A stretch of 5,989 nucleotides of DNA, taken from CAZNKU01 sp045545235. Its GTDB lineage: Bacteria; Bacillota; Clostridia; Monoglobales; Firm-18. The position numbers and the translations under genes were made by a program. Within the stretch, counting starts at the first letter, position 1; the number at the start of each line of letters is the position of its first letter. Under the pieces are notes generated by a model that ran no database searches, was not told the DNA's origin, and was given only the letters and a program-made list of their open reading frames with translations. The stretch lies in contig JAZQAN010000008.1 in assembly GCA_045545235.1 (NCBI GenBank), positions 1 to 5,989 on the forward strand. Reading direction: 5' to 3'. Shown here one piece after another: positions 1 to 5,353 of the stretch.

Positions 1-29
1 TTTTTTATCTTTTGCCGTGCGACTTTTAT

Positions 30-58
30 ATATTATCACATCTTTTTTTCTTTGTCAA
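30..58 (-). promoter_or_regulatory. Strong outward sigma-A promoter at left edge
   Basis: Read on the minus strand, TTGACA (58-53) is followed by a 17-nt spacer and TATATT-class box TAATAT (35-30), with TGA directly before the -10 (extended TGn). Start of transcription is expected near position 23, heading out of the window. The perfect -35, ideal spacing and extended -10 make this one of the best promoters here. It lies just past the stop codon of the LCP gene, so it serves the next gene to the left, which is not visible. Confidence 0.75.
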
Positions 59-83
59 CACTTTTTTTGAATTTTTTTGAAAT

Positions 84-998
84 TTATTCAAAATCTGTAA
101 AATGCTGTCTTATAAGTTCCTTGGTTTCAGCTTCATCATAAGTAAAGCAAGACAAAGTGCCGTATCTTGTTGACTGCATTCCGGAATGTCCCGGTAATGT
201 GTATGAATTAATATTACTGCTATCCATACCTATCATTTTTGTCATCTGTACAATTATGTCATCACATCCGTAATTTGTACGCAAGTCACCTTCAAGTGCA
301 TTTATAACAGCAGGTACTTTTGTAATATATCTGGCACTTAATTTTTGATTAACAAGTTCCTGAATAAAATATCTTTGAGTTTCAACTCTGCCAAGGTCCG
401 CATTTGCATAACCACTTCTGAATCTTACAAAGCCCTGAGCCTGTTCGCCATTTAAATGCTGTGGTCCTGCAGGTAATGCAATATGCAAATTCTGTGCAGG
501 GTCATCATAGTACATTCCGCCATTACCCATATCAGGCACTACTATATCTACACCACCAAGCTCATCTACAACTTTACTGAATCCGTCAAAATTTATTAAT
601 GCAACATAATTTATTTCCGCACCTGTTATTTCCTTTATAGTATCAATGGTAAGTTGTCCACTTTTGTCATATCCGTACAGGTGATTAATTTTATCCCAAC
701 CATTATTATATCTTATACGTGTATCACGAGGAATTGAAAGCAACGATACTCCCTTATTTTTCAAATCAAGGGAAGCAAGCATAATTGTATCTGTTCTTGT
801 TTCACCGCCGTCAACACCTATTAACAGAACATTGACTCTGTCCTCATAGTCCTTTTCAAGCCCTTCAATTTCCAAAGTATTACATATATCCGAAAGTGAT
901 GCAGCAACACCAAAATACACTACAGAAGTAGCAATAAACAAAAACGCAAGCACGCCTGCAAAAACGCCAAAGAACACTTTTTTATTTATTTTATTCAT
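84..998 (-). CDS. LytR-CpsA-Psr (LCP) family wall-polymer ligase
   Basis: This encodes a 304-residue membrane-anchored LCP protein. The family moves anionic or capsular glycopolymers from undecaprenyl-pyrophosphate carriers onto peptidoglycan at the outer membrane face. A short basic N-terminus is followed by one membrane helix (about 8-28), then the LCP domain (about 54-216). Visible family signatures are RTDTIMLASLD (68-78), SIPRDTRI (88-95, with the R91/D92 pair), the FVRFR stretch (190-194) and DLGRVETQR (201-209), which match the pyrophosphate-binding Arg and Asp positions of the family. The rest, about 217-304, is a short tail. The start at 998 is preferred because GAGGTG (1014-1009) sits 10 nt upstream; a longer reading from 1040 would start upstream of that site. 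It has its own consensus promoter. No terminator hairpin is visible after the stop. Which polymer it attaches cannot be read from sequence. Confidence 0.92.
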   Translation of the reverse strand: MNKINKKVFFGVFAGVLAFLFIATSVVYFGVAASLSDICNTLEIEGLEKDYEDRVNVLLIGVDGGETRTDTIMLASLDLKNKGVSLLSIPRDTRIRYNNGWDKINHLYGYDKSGQLTIDTIKEITGAEINYVALINFDGFSKVVDELGGVDIVVPDMGNGGMYYDDPAQNLHIALPAGPQHLNGEQAQGFVRFRSGYANADLGRVETQRYFIQELVNQKLSARYITKVPAVINALEGDLRTNYGCDDIIVQMTKMIGMDSSNINSYTLPGHSGMQSTRYGTLSCFTYDEAETKELIRQHFTDFE

Positions 999-1042
999 AT
1001 CTATAATACACCTCATATATATTTTATTAACAACGCACAACT

Positions 1043-1071
1043 ATTATATATACATACCACAAATTTGTCAA
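1043..1071 (-). promoter_or_regulatory. Consensus promoter of the LCP gene
   Basis: On the minus strand a perfect TTGACA (1071-1066), a 17-nt spacer and a perfect TATAAT (1048-1043) precede the LCP gene. Transcription should begin near 1036, giving a leader of about 38 nt that carries the GAGGTG ribosome binding site. The -35 box lies directly after the U-tract of the upstream operon's terminator, so the two units are packed back to back. Confidence 0.85.
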
Positions 1072-1072
1072 C

Positions 1073-1102
1073 AAAAAACTAAACCCGTATTCAAACGGGT
1101 TT
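1073..1102 (-). terminator. Rho-independent terminator after the SGNH esterase gene
   Basis: On the minus strand AAACCCGT (1102-1095) pairs perfectly with ACGGGTTT (1088-1081) across a 6-nt loop and is followed by AGTTTTTT (1080-1073). It starts 12 nt past the esterase stop codon and closes the two-gene hydrolase/esterase operon. Confidence 0.9.
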
Positions 1103-1114
1103 ATTTACATAAAC

Positions 1115-2200
1115 TTATATATCTTTTTGAAGAATATAACGTATTAGTGAGCCTATACCCTCTGCCATACGGATAAAGCCTGCATCCTGAGGGTGAACAC
1201 CATCAAGAACATATTCATTTTGACGATAATCTGCAAAGAAACTCATGCCATCTATGAACCACACATTCTTGTCACCATTCTGACGTGCTTTTAAATAAGA
1301 AGACATTATAACATCTCTGCGTTTCATAACTTCCTCGCAATTTTTGCAACCATACCAGTAATTTGGTCTGGTTATCATAATATACGGAACATCAGGGTTT
1401 TTCTTCCTTATAATTTCATACATATTATAATGTGTAGCCTCAAGATGTTCCACGGTTGGAGCATTGTGGTCATAATCACACACAAATATGCTCATTGGCA
1501 ATGTCGCCATCCATTCTGCAATAGCAGGTTCGCCCTTGGCATTACCCGAAAAGCCCAGATTTATATGGTCAATATTCAAATCTCTTGAAATAATTGAAGG
1601 ATATATATTTCCCGGACGACTCGCAGCAGTACCATGTACTATTGATGAACCATAAAAAATAATTGGCTTGACATTACGGTATGGAATTGCTTCCATAATA
1701 ACAGAATCAGGTTTAACGCCAACTTCTAAAGTTTCAACAACTGCGTGAACAGGCATACTTATTGTAAATGAACGCAGTGCACCCTTATCAAGATGAATAA
1801 TCTGTTCATAGGTATCCACCATATCATATGGCATGCGGAATTCTTTCACGAAATGGCTGCCAAATTCACCGTCAATATACAAATCGAAACCCGAAGTTGA
1901 AACAAGTGTAAGATGTGGCGAGCGACCTACCACGCGAAGCTTTGCACGTATTGCTATGTATGGAGAATCAGTTGAAAAACGCACTCGTCCGCCTGCAGAT
2001 TCCTGCTGAAGTCTTTCAACAGCCTCACTTGTTGCAGAGGCAACATCAAATGGCATACGGTGGAAAAAAGGTTCCGTTTCAGGCTTGTACAATCCGTGAA
2101 CAGAAAAAGGTGCTTTTCTTACATCATACCATTTAACGTCAACGTCCCCGATAGTTGTATTAACAATCATATTTTTATCTACATTAATAAAGTTTTCCAT
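1115..2200 (-). CDS. GxDLY-domain SGNH/GDSL hydrolase (carbohydrate-esterase-like)
   Basis: This 361-residue protein has the two-part layout of the GxDLY-SGNH family. An N-terminal beta-rich domain (about 15-165) carries the naming motif GFDLY at 104-108. A C-terminal SGNH hydrolase domain (about 177-355) has GSSI (184-187, nucleophile S186 in place of GDSL), the GFSGN block (216-220, oxyanion G/N) and DGVHPQ (333-338, catalytic D333 and H336). Characterised SGNH relatives of this type often remove acetyl groups from plant or microbial polysaccharides; that role is inferred here. No signal peptide is visible, so it should act in the cytoplasm on imported sugars. GAGGTG lies 7 nt before the ATG. 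The gene sits 19 nt behind the glycoside-hydrolase-like gene, and no promoter stands between them, so the two form an operon. The exact substrate is unknown. Confidence 0.88.
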   Translation of the reverse strand: MENFINVDKNMIVNTTIGDVDVKWYDVRKAPFSVHGLYKPETEPFFHRMPFDVASATSEAVERLQQESAGGRVRFSTDSPYIAIRAKLRVVGRSPHLTLVSTSGFDLYIDGEFGSHFVKEFRMPYDMVDTYEQIIHLDKGALRSFTISMPVHAVVETLEVGVKPDSVIMEAIPYRNVKPIIFYGSSIVHGTAASRPGNIYPSIISRDLNIDHINLGFSGNAKGEPAIAEWMATLPMSIFVCDYDHNAPTVEHLEATHYNMYEIIRKKNPDVPYIMITRPNYWYGCKNCEEVMKRRDVIMSSYLKARQNGDKNVWFIDGMSFFADYRQNEYVLDGVHPQDAGFIRMAEGIGSLIRYILQKDI

Positions 2201-2219
2201 AAATATTCACCTCAAATTT

Positions 2220-3080
2220 TTATTTCCATTCTAAAGTTGCGATAGACACGGCACCAATGTTTGGAACGGGACTTTTCCTCCAGCCACAGGTGGTTATATA
2301 GTACTTTCCGTTTTCGCATAAAATTTCAGGAGCATGTACCTGCAATGTTGTTACAGGCTTTGTACCTTCACCGTCTCCGTTATATACACCAAAGTTTTTT
2401 GGATCCTCCGAACAAAAAACAAGAGTATTGTTGTAATTGTCATCGGAGCAGTCAGTATATGTAATAAAAAGATAGTACAAACCATCTTTTTTTACTATAT
2501 ATGGAGATTCCATGGCACCCCACGCAGGTTTAAGATGTGCTTTATCGCCTGAAGTCAATGCATAGCCCTCAAAATCCCATGTCAGCAAATCATTTGAGCT
2601 GAAACAGGAAACCGCTCCTTTTTTATTATGTACTCCTACAACGTACATAAGGTACTCATTTTCCGAAACCTTTAACACAAAATGGTCGCGATGTGCACCC
2701 ATAAGCGGTTCATTTTTCAAAGTTACATTTGTACCAACCCATTCATACATATCAAACGAAACTGCCAAAGATGTTGGTGACGGCCCATAAAACATATAAT
2801 AGTTATCTTCCTTTTCTATTACACAGGGTGCCCATGCCAAAGTTCCTCTGTCTATGGAACGACCAACTTCATCAAAAGTGCTTTCGAGACTTTTACCCAC
2901 ACCGTGGGCAAAATATCTTTCACAGGTAGGAATACCTTCAAAACTTGTGATACCGTAAAGGTGCCAGTTTCCGTCCGAACCCTTTACCACACAATGATCA
3001 TTTATGTAATTTCCGGTTTTTTCCGGTTTAAAAAGAATCTTCCATTCTCCGGAGATATAGGGAATTTTCATATCACCCAT
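2220..3080 (-). CDS. GH43/GH32-like five-bladed beta-propeller glycoside hydrolase
   Basis: This 286-residue cytoplasmic protein has repeated propeller-blade patterns: HCVVKGSDGNWHLYG (29-43), WAPCVIEKEDNYYMFYG (83-99), HFVLKVSENEYLMYV (133-147), SPYIVKKDGLYYLFIT (192-207) and APEILCENGKYYITT. Acidic residues sit where clan GH-F/GH-J enzymes carry their catalytic triad: D28 in the INDH stretch, D132 in HRDHF and E191 in MESPY. The fold and superfamily are fairly secure; the exact family and the glycan cut are not. No signal peptide is present. The start at 3080 is chosen because GAGGTG (3092-3087) lies 6 nt upstream; a GTG start at 3089 would fall inside that site. It is the first gene of an operon with the SGNH esterase, which suggests joint removal of a sugar and its acetyl decoration. 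Confidence 0.8.
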   Translation of the reverse strand: MGDMKIPYISGEWKILFKPEKTGNYINDHCVVKGSDGNWHLYGITSFEGIPTCERYFAHGVGKSLESTFDEVGRSIDRGTLAWAPCVIEKEDNYYMFYGPSPTSLAVSFDMYEWVGTNVTLKNEPLMGAHRDHFVLKVSENEYLMYVVGVHNKKGAVSCFSSNDLLTWDFEGYALTSGDKAHLKPAWGAMESPYIVKKDGLYYLFITYTDCSDDNYNNTLVFCSEDPKNFGVYNGDGEGTKPVTTLQVHAPEILCENGKYYITTCGWRKSPVPNIGAVSIATLEWK

Positions 3081-3098
3081 TATTTTCACCTCGTGTAT

Positions 3099-3127
3099 AT
3101 TATAGCAAATACGGAACTGTTATGCAA
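3099..3127 (-). promoter_or_regulatory. Promoter of the hydrolase/esterase operon
   Basis: On the minus strand TTGCAT (3127-3122), a 17-nt spacer and a perfect TATAAT (3104-3099) precede the hydrolase gene. The predicted start near 3092 falls at the first base of the GAGGTG ribosome binding site, leaving a leader of only about 12 nt. The -35 box lies a few bases past the stop codon of the broken Nudix gene. Confidence 0.72.
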
Positions 3128-3129
3128 GA

Positions 3130-3629
3130 TTAAGAAAACATATATTCAGGCATTTCTGTAAACACAACTTTGTTACCGTCAGCAACACCGCAATACAATT
3201 TATTATTATATTTTCTCATGTTTATATAATGCTCTACTACAAATTTGGCTGAATATGGCATATCCAGTGAGCACGCTTTTAAAATATCAAACCATTGCAA
3301 AATTCCCTCGTTCGAGGACAAGTCAAGATTTTCGTAATCTTCAATTTCCGCAAAGAAATAATAGTTTTGACGAATTTCTCCATTTGTTAACTTTAAAGTT
3401 ATATAACGCAATTGAAAATTAACAAGCTCTTTTTCCGTAAGGCAAGTTCTTCATTCAACTCCCGAAGCACACAGCTTTTAGCATCGTTAAGTTCTTCTTT
3501 TTTCAAAACGCCACCTGATGATGAAACCCACACATTATTTACTACTTTTCCTCCTTGTCTGTAAAGCAATAAAATCTTATCTTTACACAATATGTAAAGA
3601 GCTGCCATATTTCGTAGTTTTCCATTCAT
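3130..3629 (-). pseudogene. Nudix hydrolase, broken by a 1-nt deletion
   Basis: Two overlapping reading frames together encode one Nudix (MutT-like) hydrolase, an enzyme family that hydrolyses nucleoside diphosphates linked to another group. The first frame starts at 3629, with AGGCGGTGA (3642-3634) as ribosome binding site. It carries the Nudix box from GGVLKKEELNDA (39-50) to VLRELNEEL (54-62), which holds the metal-binding Glu residues, and then runs off frame into a stop near 3399. The second frame supplies the rest, including LRYITLKLTNGEIRQNYYFF. Adding one G to the GCC at 3443-3441 gives GGC CTT ACG GAA. This restores the conserved glycine (G63) and joins the frames as EELGLTEKELVNFQLRYITL, a seamless 166-residue protein. 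No homopolymer sits at the lesion, so simple slippage is unlikely. It is either a true recent inactivation or an assembly error. Confidence 0.88.
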
Positions 3630-3663
3630 AAAATCACCGCCTGATTCTAAATTATTAGTCCGT

Positions 3664-3669
3664 ATTATA
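3664..3669 (-). promoter_or_regulatory. Extended -10 promoter of the Nudix gene
   Basis: On the minus strand TGA-TATAAT forms an extended -10 box (TATAAT at 3669-3664). No good -35 hexamer is seen at 16-18 nt spacing, where the DNA is an A-rich run. Transcription would start near 3657, about 28 nt before the Nudix ATG. Confidence 0.5.
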
Positions 3670-3744
3670 TCATCATTTGAATTTTTTTATTTTAGCATGC
3701 TTTATTTTGGATGTTAACAATTCACATCCTATTTAATCACAAAA

Positions 3745-3798
3745 GAAAAGAGCGTTTTTCACAAGTGATTTACACTAAATTGAAACAACACTCTTTTC
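3745..3798 (-). terminator. Likely terminator after the stalk-domain protein gene
   Basis: On the minus strand GAAAAGAGTGTT (3798-3787) pairs with AACGCTCTTTTC (3756-3745), 12 bp with one G-U pair. A smaller AGTG/CACT hairpin sits in the long loop, and a U-rich tail (TTTTGTG) follows. It lies about 50 nt after the stop codon. Pairing is better on this strand than on the plus strand, where a C-A mismatch occurs. The loop is longer than usual, hence moderate confidence. The rest of the 220-nt gap between the two genes (3630-3850) holds only the Nudix promoter and no other clear signal. Confidence 0.6.
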
Positions 3799-3850
3799 GT
3801 AACAACAACTCATTTTAAGTTGATGGGGTGCATTTAACGAATAAGGTCAT

Positions 3851-4558
3851 TTATTTTACGATGACATTACCCGCTCCAATAACACCAAAATTTGTATGAA
3901 GTATTTTTAACTGCATACCATAATTCAAATCAATCTCGATACTCTTTGGAATGTCTCCCATAATCAACTCAACTTCTTTTATCAAACTATTGTCCAAGTA
4001 AAACTGAACAGTTGTATTCTCGGATGTCTTAAATGTATCTTGTTCATCTAAACTTCCCAAATCCAAAGTCATTTTCTTATATTTACCATTTAAATTAAAC
4101 TGTATTTCTCCAAAATATCGGAATCCTGTTTGTTGATCTTTGCTTATTATGAATCCATTTGTATATTTGTTCCCACCCATTAAAAAGCTCTTACCATTTT
4201 CAACAGTAAACAAATCACAATACTTGTATGTGTATGGCGGACATACCTCCATTAAATACTGCTTGTCGCCAGGCTTTTCACCAAGGTAAACACTTTGTGT
4301 GGAACCGTCCCATGTCACCGTTTTGCCAATGGCTTCGCCGACTGCACGTACGGGAAGATATGTAGTACCATTATAAATAAACGGTTCAACGTTATTGCCG
4401 TTAACATCCTTTGTTTCAATTTTTACACCGTCTACATAAATTTTGATGTTGTTATAAAGTGCCTGAATTGTTTCGCTTCCTGTTTTAGCAAAAACCACAC
4501 CGGTTATTAGCATACAAACCAGACAACCAATAACAAAACCCTGAAATCTTTTGAACAT
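3851..4558 (-). CDS. Secreted stalk-domain (copper amine oxidase-like N) protein with NPCBM-like C-terminus
   Basis: The product is a 235-residue exported protein. Residues 1-24 form a signal peptide (basic MFKR, hydrophobic core, likely cut after VVFA). Residues 38-92 match the copper amine oxidase-like N-terminal 'stalk' domain: IYVDGVKI, then GTTYLPVRAVGEAIG (64-78) and VTWDGSTQSVYL (81-92). The family is named by homology only and is not expected to be an oxidase here. Residues about 105-235 look like an NPCBM-type carbohydrate-binding beta-sandwich (FRYFGEIQFNLNGKYKKMTLDLG, then VQFYLDNSLIKEVEL), a weaker call. No sortase motif is seen. The start at 4558 is chosen because GGAGG (4571-4567) lies 8 nt upstream; an ATG at 4573 would overlap that site. 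No good promoter is visible within 85 nt upstream, but a terminator-ended structured RNA lies there, suggesting control by transcript read-through. Confidence 0.83.
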   Translation of the reverse strand: MFKRFQGFVIGCLVCMLITGVVFAKTGSETIQALYNNIKIYVDGVKIETKDVNGNNVEPFIYNGTTYLPVRAVGEAIGKTVTWDGSTQSVYLGEKPGDKQYLMEVCPPYTYKYCDLFTVENGKSFLMGGNKYTNGFIISKDQQTGFRYFGEIQFNLNGKYKKMTLDLGSLDEQDTFKTSENTTVQFYLDNSLIKEVELIMGDIPKSIEIDLNYGMQLKILHTNFGVIGAGNVIVK

Positions 4559-4642
4559 TTTAACATCCTCCATTCGATTTTAATTTACGCATTTCAAATC
4601 AAAATGAATGAAAGAGCACCCCAATCTCACAATCATTAAAAC

Positions 4643-4671
4643 AAAAAATGCGCCTACCGGAGCAGACGCAT
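4643..4671 (-). terminator. Intrinsic terminator, possibly a riboswitch-style expression platform
   Basis: On the minus strand ATGCGTCT (4671-4664) pairs with AGGCGCAT (4655-4648), 8 bp with one G-U, across an 8-nt loop, followed by TTTTTTG (4648-4642). The U-tract orientation shows it acts on leftward transcription. It stands 85 nt before the stalk-protein start codon. Its loop and 3' arm (4662-4654) can instead pair with 4692-4684, which would break the terminator. Confidence 0.8.
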
Positions 4672-4848
4672 AAAAAACGCAAACTCCGATAGTCGCCAAA
4701 CTAATTATATGCATAATGGGATATAACCACACTCTCATAAATGGAATTTGCGTTTTTATCAAATTCTATTACAAGAGTATGGCAAAAAAAGGTTATAATT
4801 ATCCCATAATTAAAATAACCCATTGTAAGCATATTGAATTAGTTTGGC
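4643..4848 (-). ncRNA. Candidate structured leader RNA or small RNA
   Basis: The predicted transcript runs from 4848 to the terminator at 4643. Its first 154 nt fold into a rod: GCCAAACTAATT (4848-4837) pairs perfectly with 4706-4695, then 4834-4829 with 4712-4707, 4824-4819 with 4720-4715, 4782-4773 with 4736-4727 (10 bp), and an apical hairpin 4766-4760 with 4750-4744. A side hairpin (4812-4806 with 4802-4796, loop GGG) sits in the 5' strand. An extended -10 promoter places the start at the first paired base, and a terminator closes the unit. It matches no riboswitch class I know. A leader controlling the stalk-protein gene and a free-standing RNA both fit. A decayed inverted-repeat mobile element remains possible. 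A 60-codon hydrophobic frame overlapping it has a TTG start and no ribosome binding site and is not called. Confidence 0.5.
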
Positions 4849-4854
4849 ATAATT

Positions 4855-4883
4855 ATGATACCACATTTTTTATAATTTATCAA
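4855..4883 (-). promoter_or_regulatory. Promoter of the candidate structured RNA
   Basis: On the minus strand TTGATA (4883-4878), a 17-nt spacer ending in TGG, and TATCAT (4860-4855) form an extended -10 promoter with one mismatch in each hexamer. Predicted start is near 4848, exactly where the long inverted repeat begins. The DNA is very AT-rich, so chance matches are possible. Confidence 0.55.
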
Positions 4884-4911
4884 TAGTAATTTAAATAACA
4901 ATAGAATGTAT

Positions 4912-4940
4912 AAAAAGAAAACCGCCACGAAAGTGACGAT
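4912..4940 (-). terminator. Rho-independent terminator after the four-helix-bundle gene
   Basis: On the minus strand ATCGTCAC (4940-4933) pairs with GTGGCGGT (4928-4921), 8 bp including two G-U pairs, across a TTTC loop, followed by TTTCTTTT (4919-4912). It begins 4 nt after the stop codon. It separates this gene from the structured-RNA unit downstream. Confidence 0.8.
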
Positions 4941-4944
4941 GTTA

Positions 4945-5298
4945 TTATGATTTTTCAATGTTTGATTTGGCGGTGTTGATAGAGGAAATGAGCATTTTGC
5001 GAATTGTTCCGCACTCATTATATATGTCTTTTGCGGTATCTCTGTCTAACAGTTCAGATTTAACAAACAATTCTAACCAGTATTCTGTTTCATAACATTC
5101 TTTCAATGCTATTTGTAATTTAGAAATAAAATCATTTTTACTGTGAGCATAATTAGCTTCATGAATATTTGCCCCTATTGACGTTCCGCTACGTTCAAGT
5201 TGATTTGTAAGAGAATAATGTCCTTTTATGTTTTCGCATAATTTAATTATCTTAACAGAAAACTCGACTGATAAATTTCGTAATTTTGATTGAGCCAT
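4945..5298 (-). CDS. Four-helix-bundle protein, 23S rRNA intervening-sequence-protein family
   Basis: This 117-residue, mostly helical protein carries the family core LTNQLERSGTSIGANIHEA (30-48) followed by SKNDFISKLQIALKECYETEYWLELF (53-78), which matches the S23/IVP four-helix-bundle family (also related to the Avd accessory protein of diversity-generating retroelements). Founding members are encoded inside insertions of 23S rRNA genes, but no rRNA sequence flanks this copy and no reverse transcriptase is seen. Its biochemical role is unknown; relatives form pentameric barrels that may bind nucleic acid. The gene has its own promoter 24 nt upstream, GAGGAG (5314-5309) 10 nt before the ATG, and a terminator right after the stop. 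Immediately upstream lies the hairpin array at 5354-5527, which may be a linked element. Confidence 0.88.
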   Translation of the reverse strand: MAQSKLRNLSVEFSVKIIKLCENIKGHYSLTNQLERSGTSIGANIHEANYAHSKNDFISKLQIALKECYETEYWLELFVKSELLDRDTAKDIYNECGTIRKMLISSINTAKSNIEKS

Positions 5299-5321
5299 AT
5301 CGCATCAACTCCTCGAAATCA

Positions 5322-5350
5322 ATTGTAACATATATAGTGCAAATTGTCTA
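5322..5350 (-). promoter_or_regulatory. Promoter of the four-helix-bundle gene
   Basis: On the minus strand TAGACA (5350-5345), a 17-nt spacer ending in TGT, and TACAAT (5327-5322) give an extended -10 promoter. The start is predicted near 5315, one base before the GAGGAG ribosome binding site, so the leader is only about 17 nt. The hairpin array lies upstream of the -35 box and would not be part of this transcript. Confidence 0.65.
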
Positions 5351-5353
5351 TAA

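Noticed and set aside
59..83. A terminator for the LCP gene.
   Set aside because: Only A/T runs are present; no GC-containing stem can be drawn before the outward promoter.
999..1040. A 14-residue N-terminal extension of the LCP protein starting at 1040.
   Set aside because: The ribosome binding site at 1014-1009 lies inside that extension and serves the ATG at 998, and the predicted transcription start is only near 1036.
1915..3161. Several plus-strand reading frames of 60-85 codons across the hydrolase and esterase genes.
   Set aside because: They are antisense shadows of well-supported minus-strand genes and show no ribosome binding sites or recognisable protein features.
4580..4762. A 60-codon hydrophobic reading frame on the minus strand with a WLYPI stretch faintly recalling the last helix of amino-acid permeases.
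   Set aside because: It needs a TTG start, has no ribosome binding site at that codon or at its first ATG, contains an intrinsic terminator and half of a long inverted repeat, and its hydrophobicity is what T-rich DNA gives by default. A permease remnant cannot be excluded but is not supported.
4695..4848. Reading the long inverted repeat as a MITE or other miniature transposable element.
   Set aside because: No target-site duplication flanks the repeat ends, and the helices are interrupted in an RNA-like way between a promoter and a terminator. Kept only as an alternative, because copy number could not be checked.
4643..4848. 6S RNA or a c-di-GMP riboswitch.
   Set aside because: The rod with a side bulge recalls 6S RNA, but it is short and its side hairpin is on the 5' strand rather than the 3' strand. 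The conserved c-di-GMP-I core sequences are not present on either strand; only short look-alike stretches (ACGCAAA, CCGGUAGG) occur.
4945..5298. A 23S rRNA intervening sequence or a diversity-generating retroelement.
   Set aside because: No rRNA flanks the four-helix-bundle gene, and there is no reverse transcriptase or template/variable repeat pair in the window.
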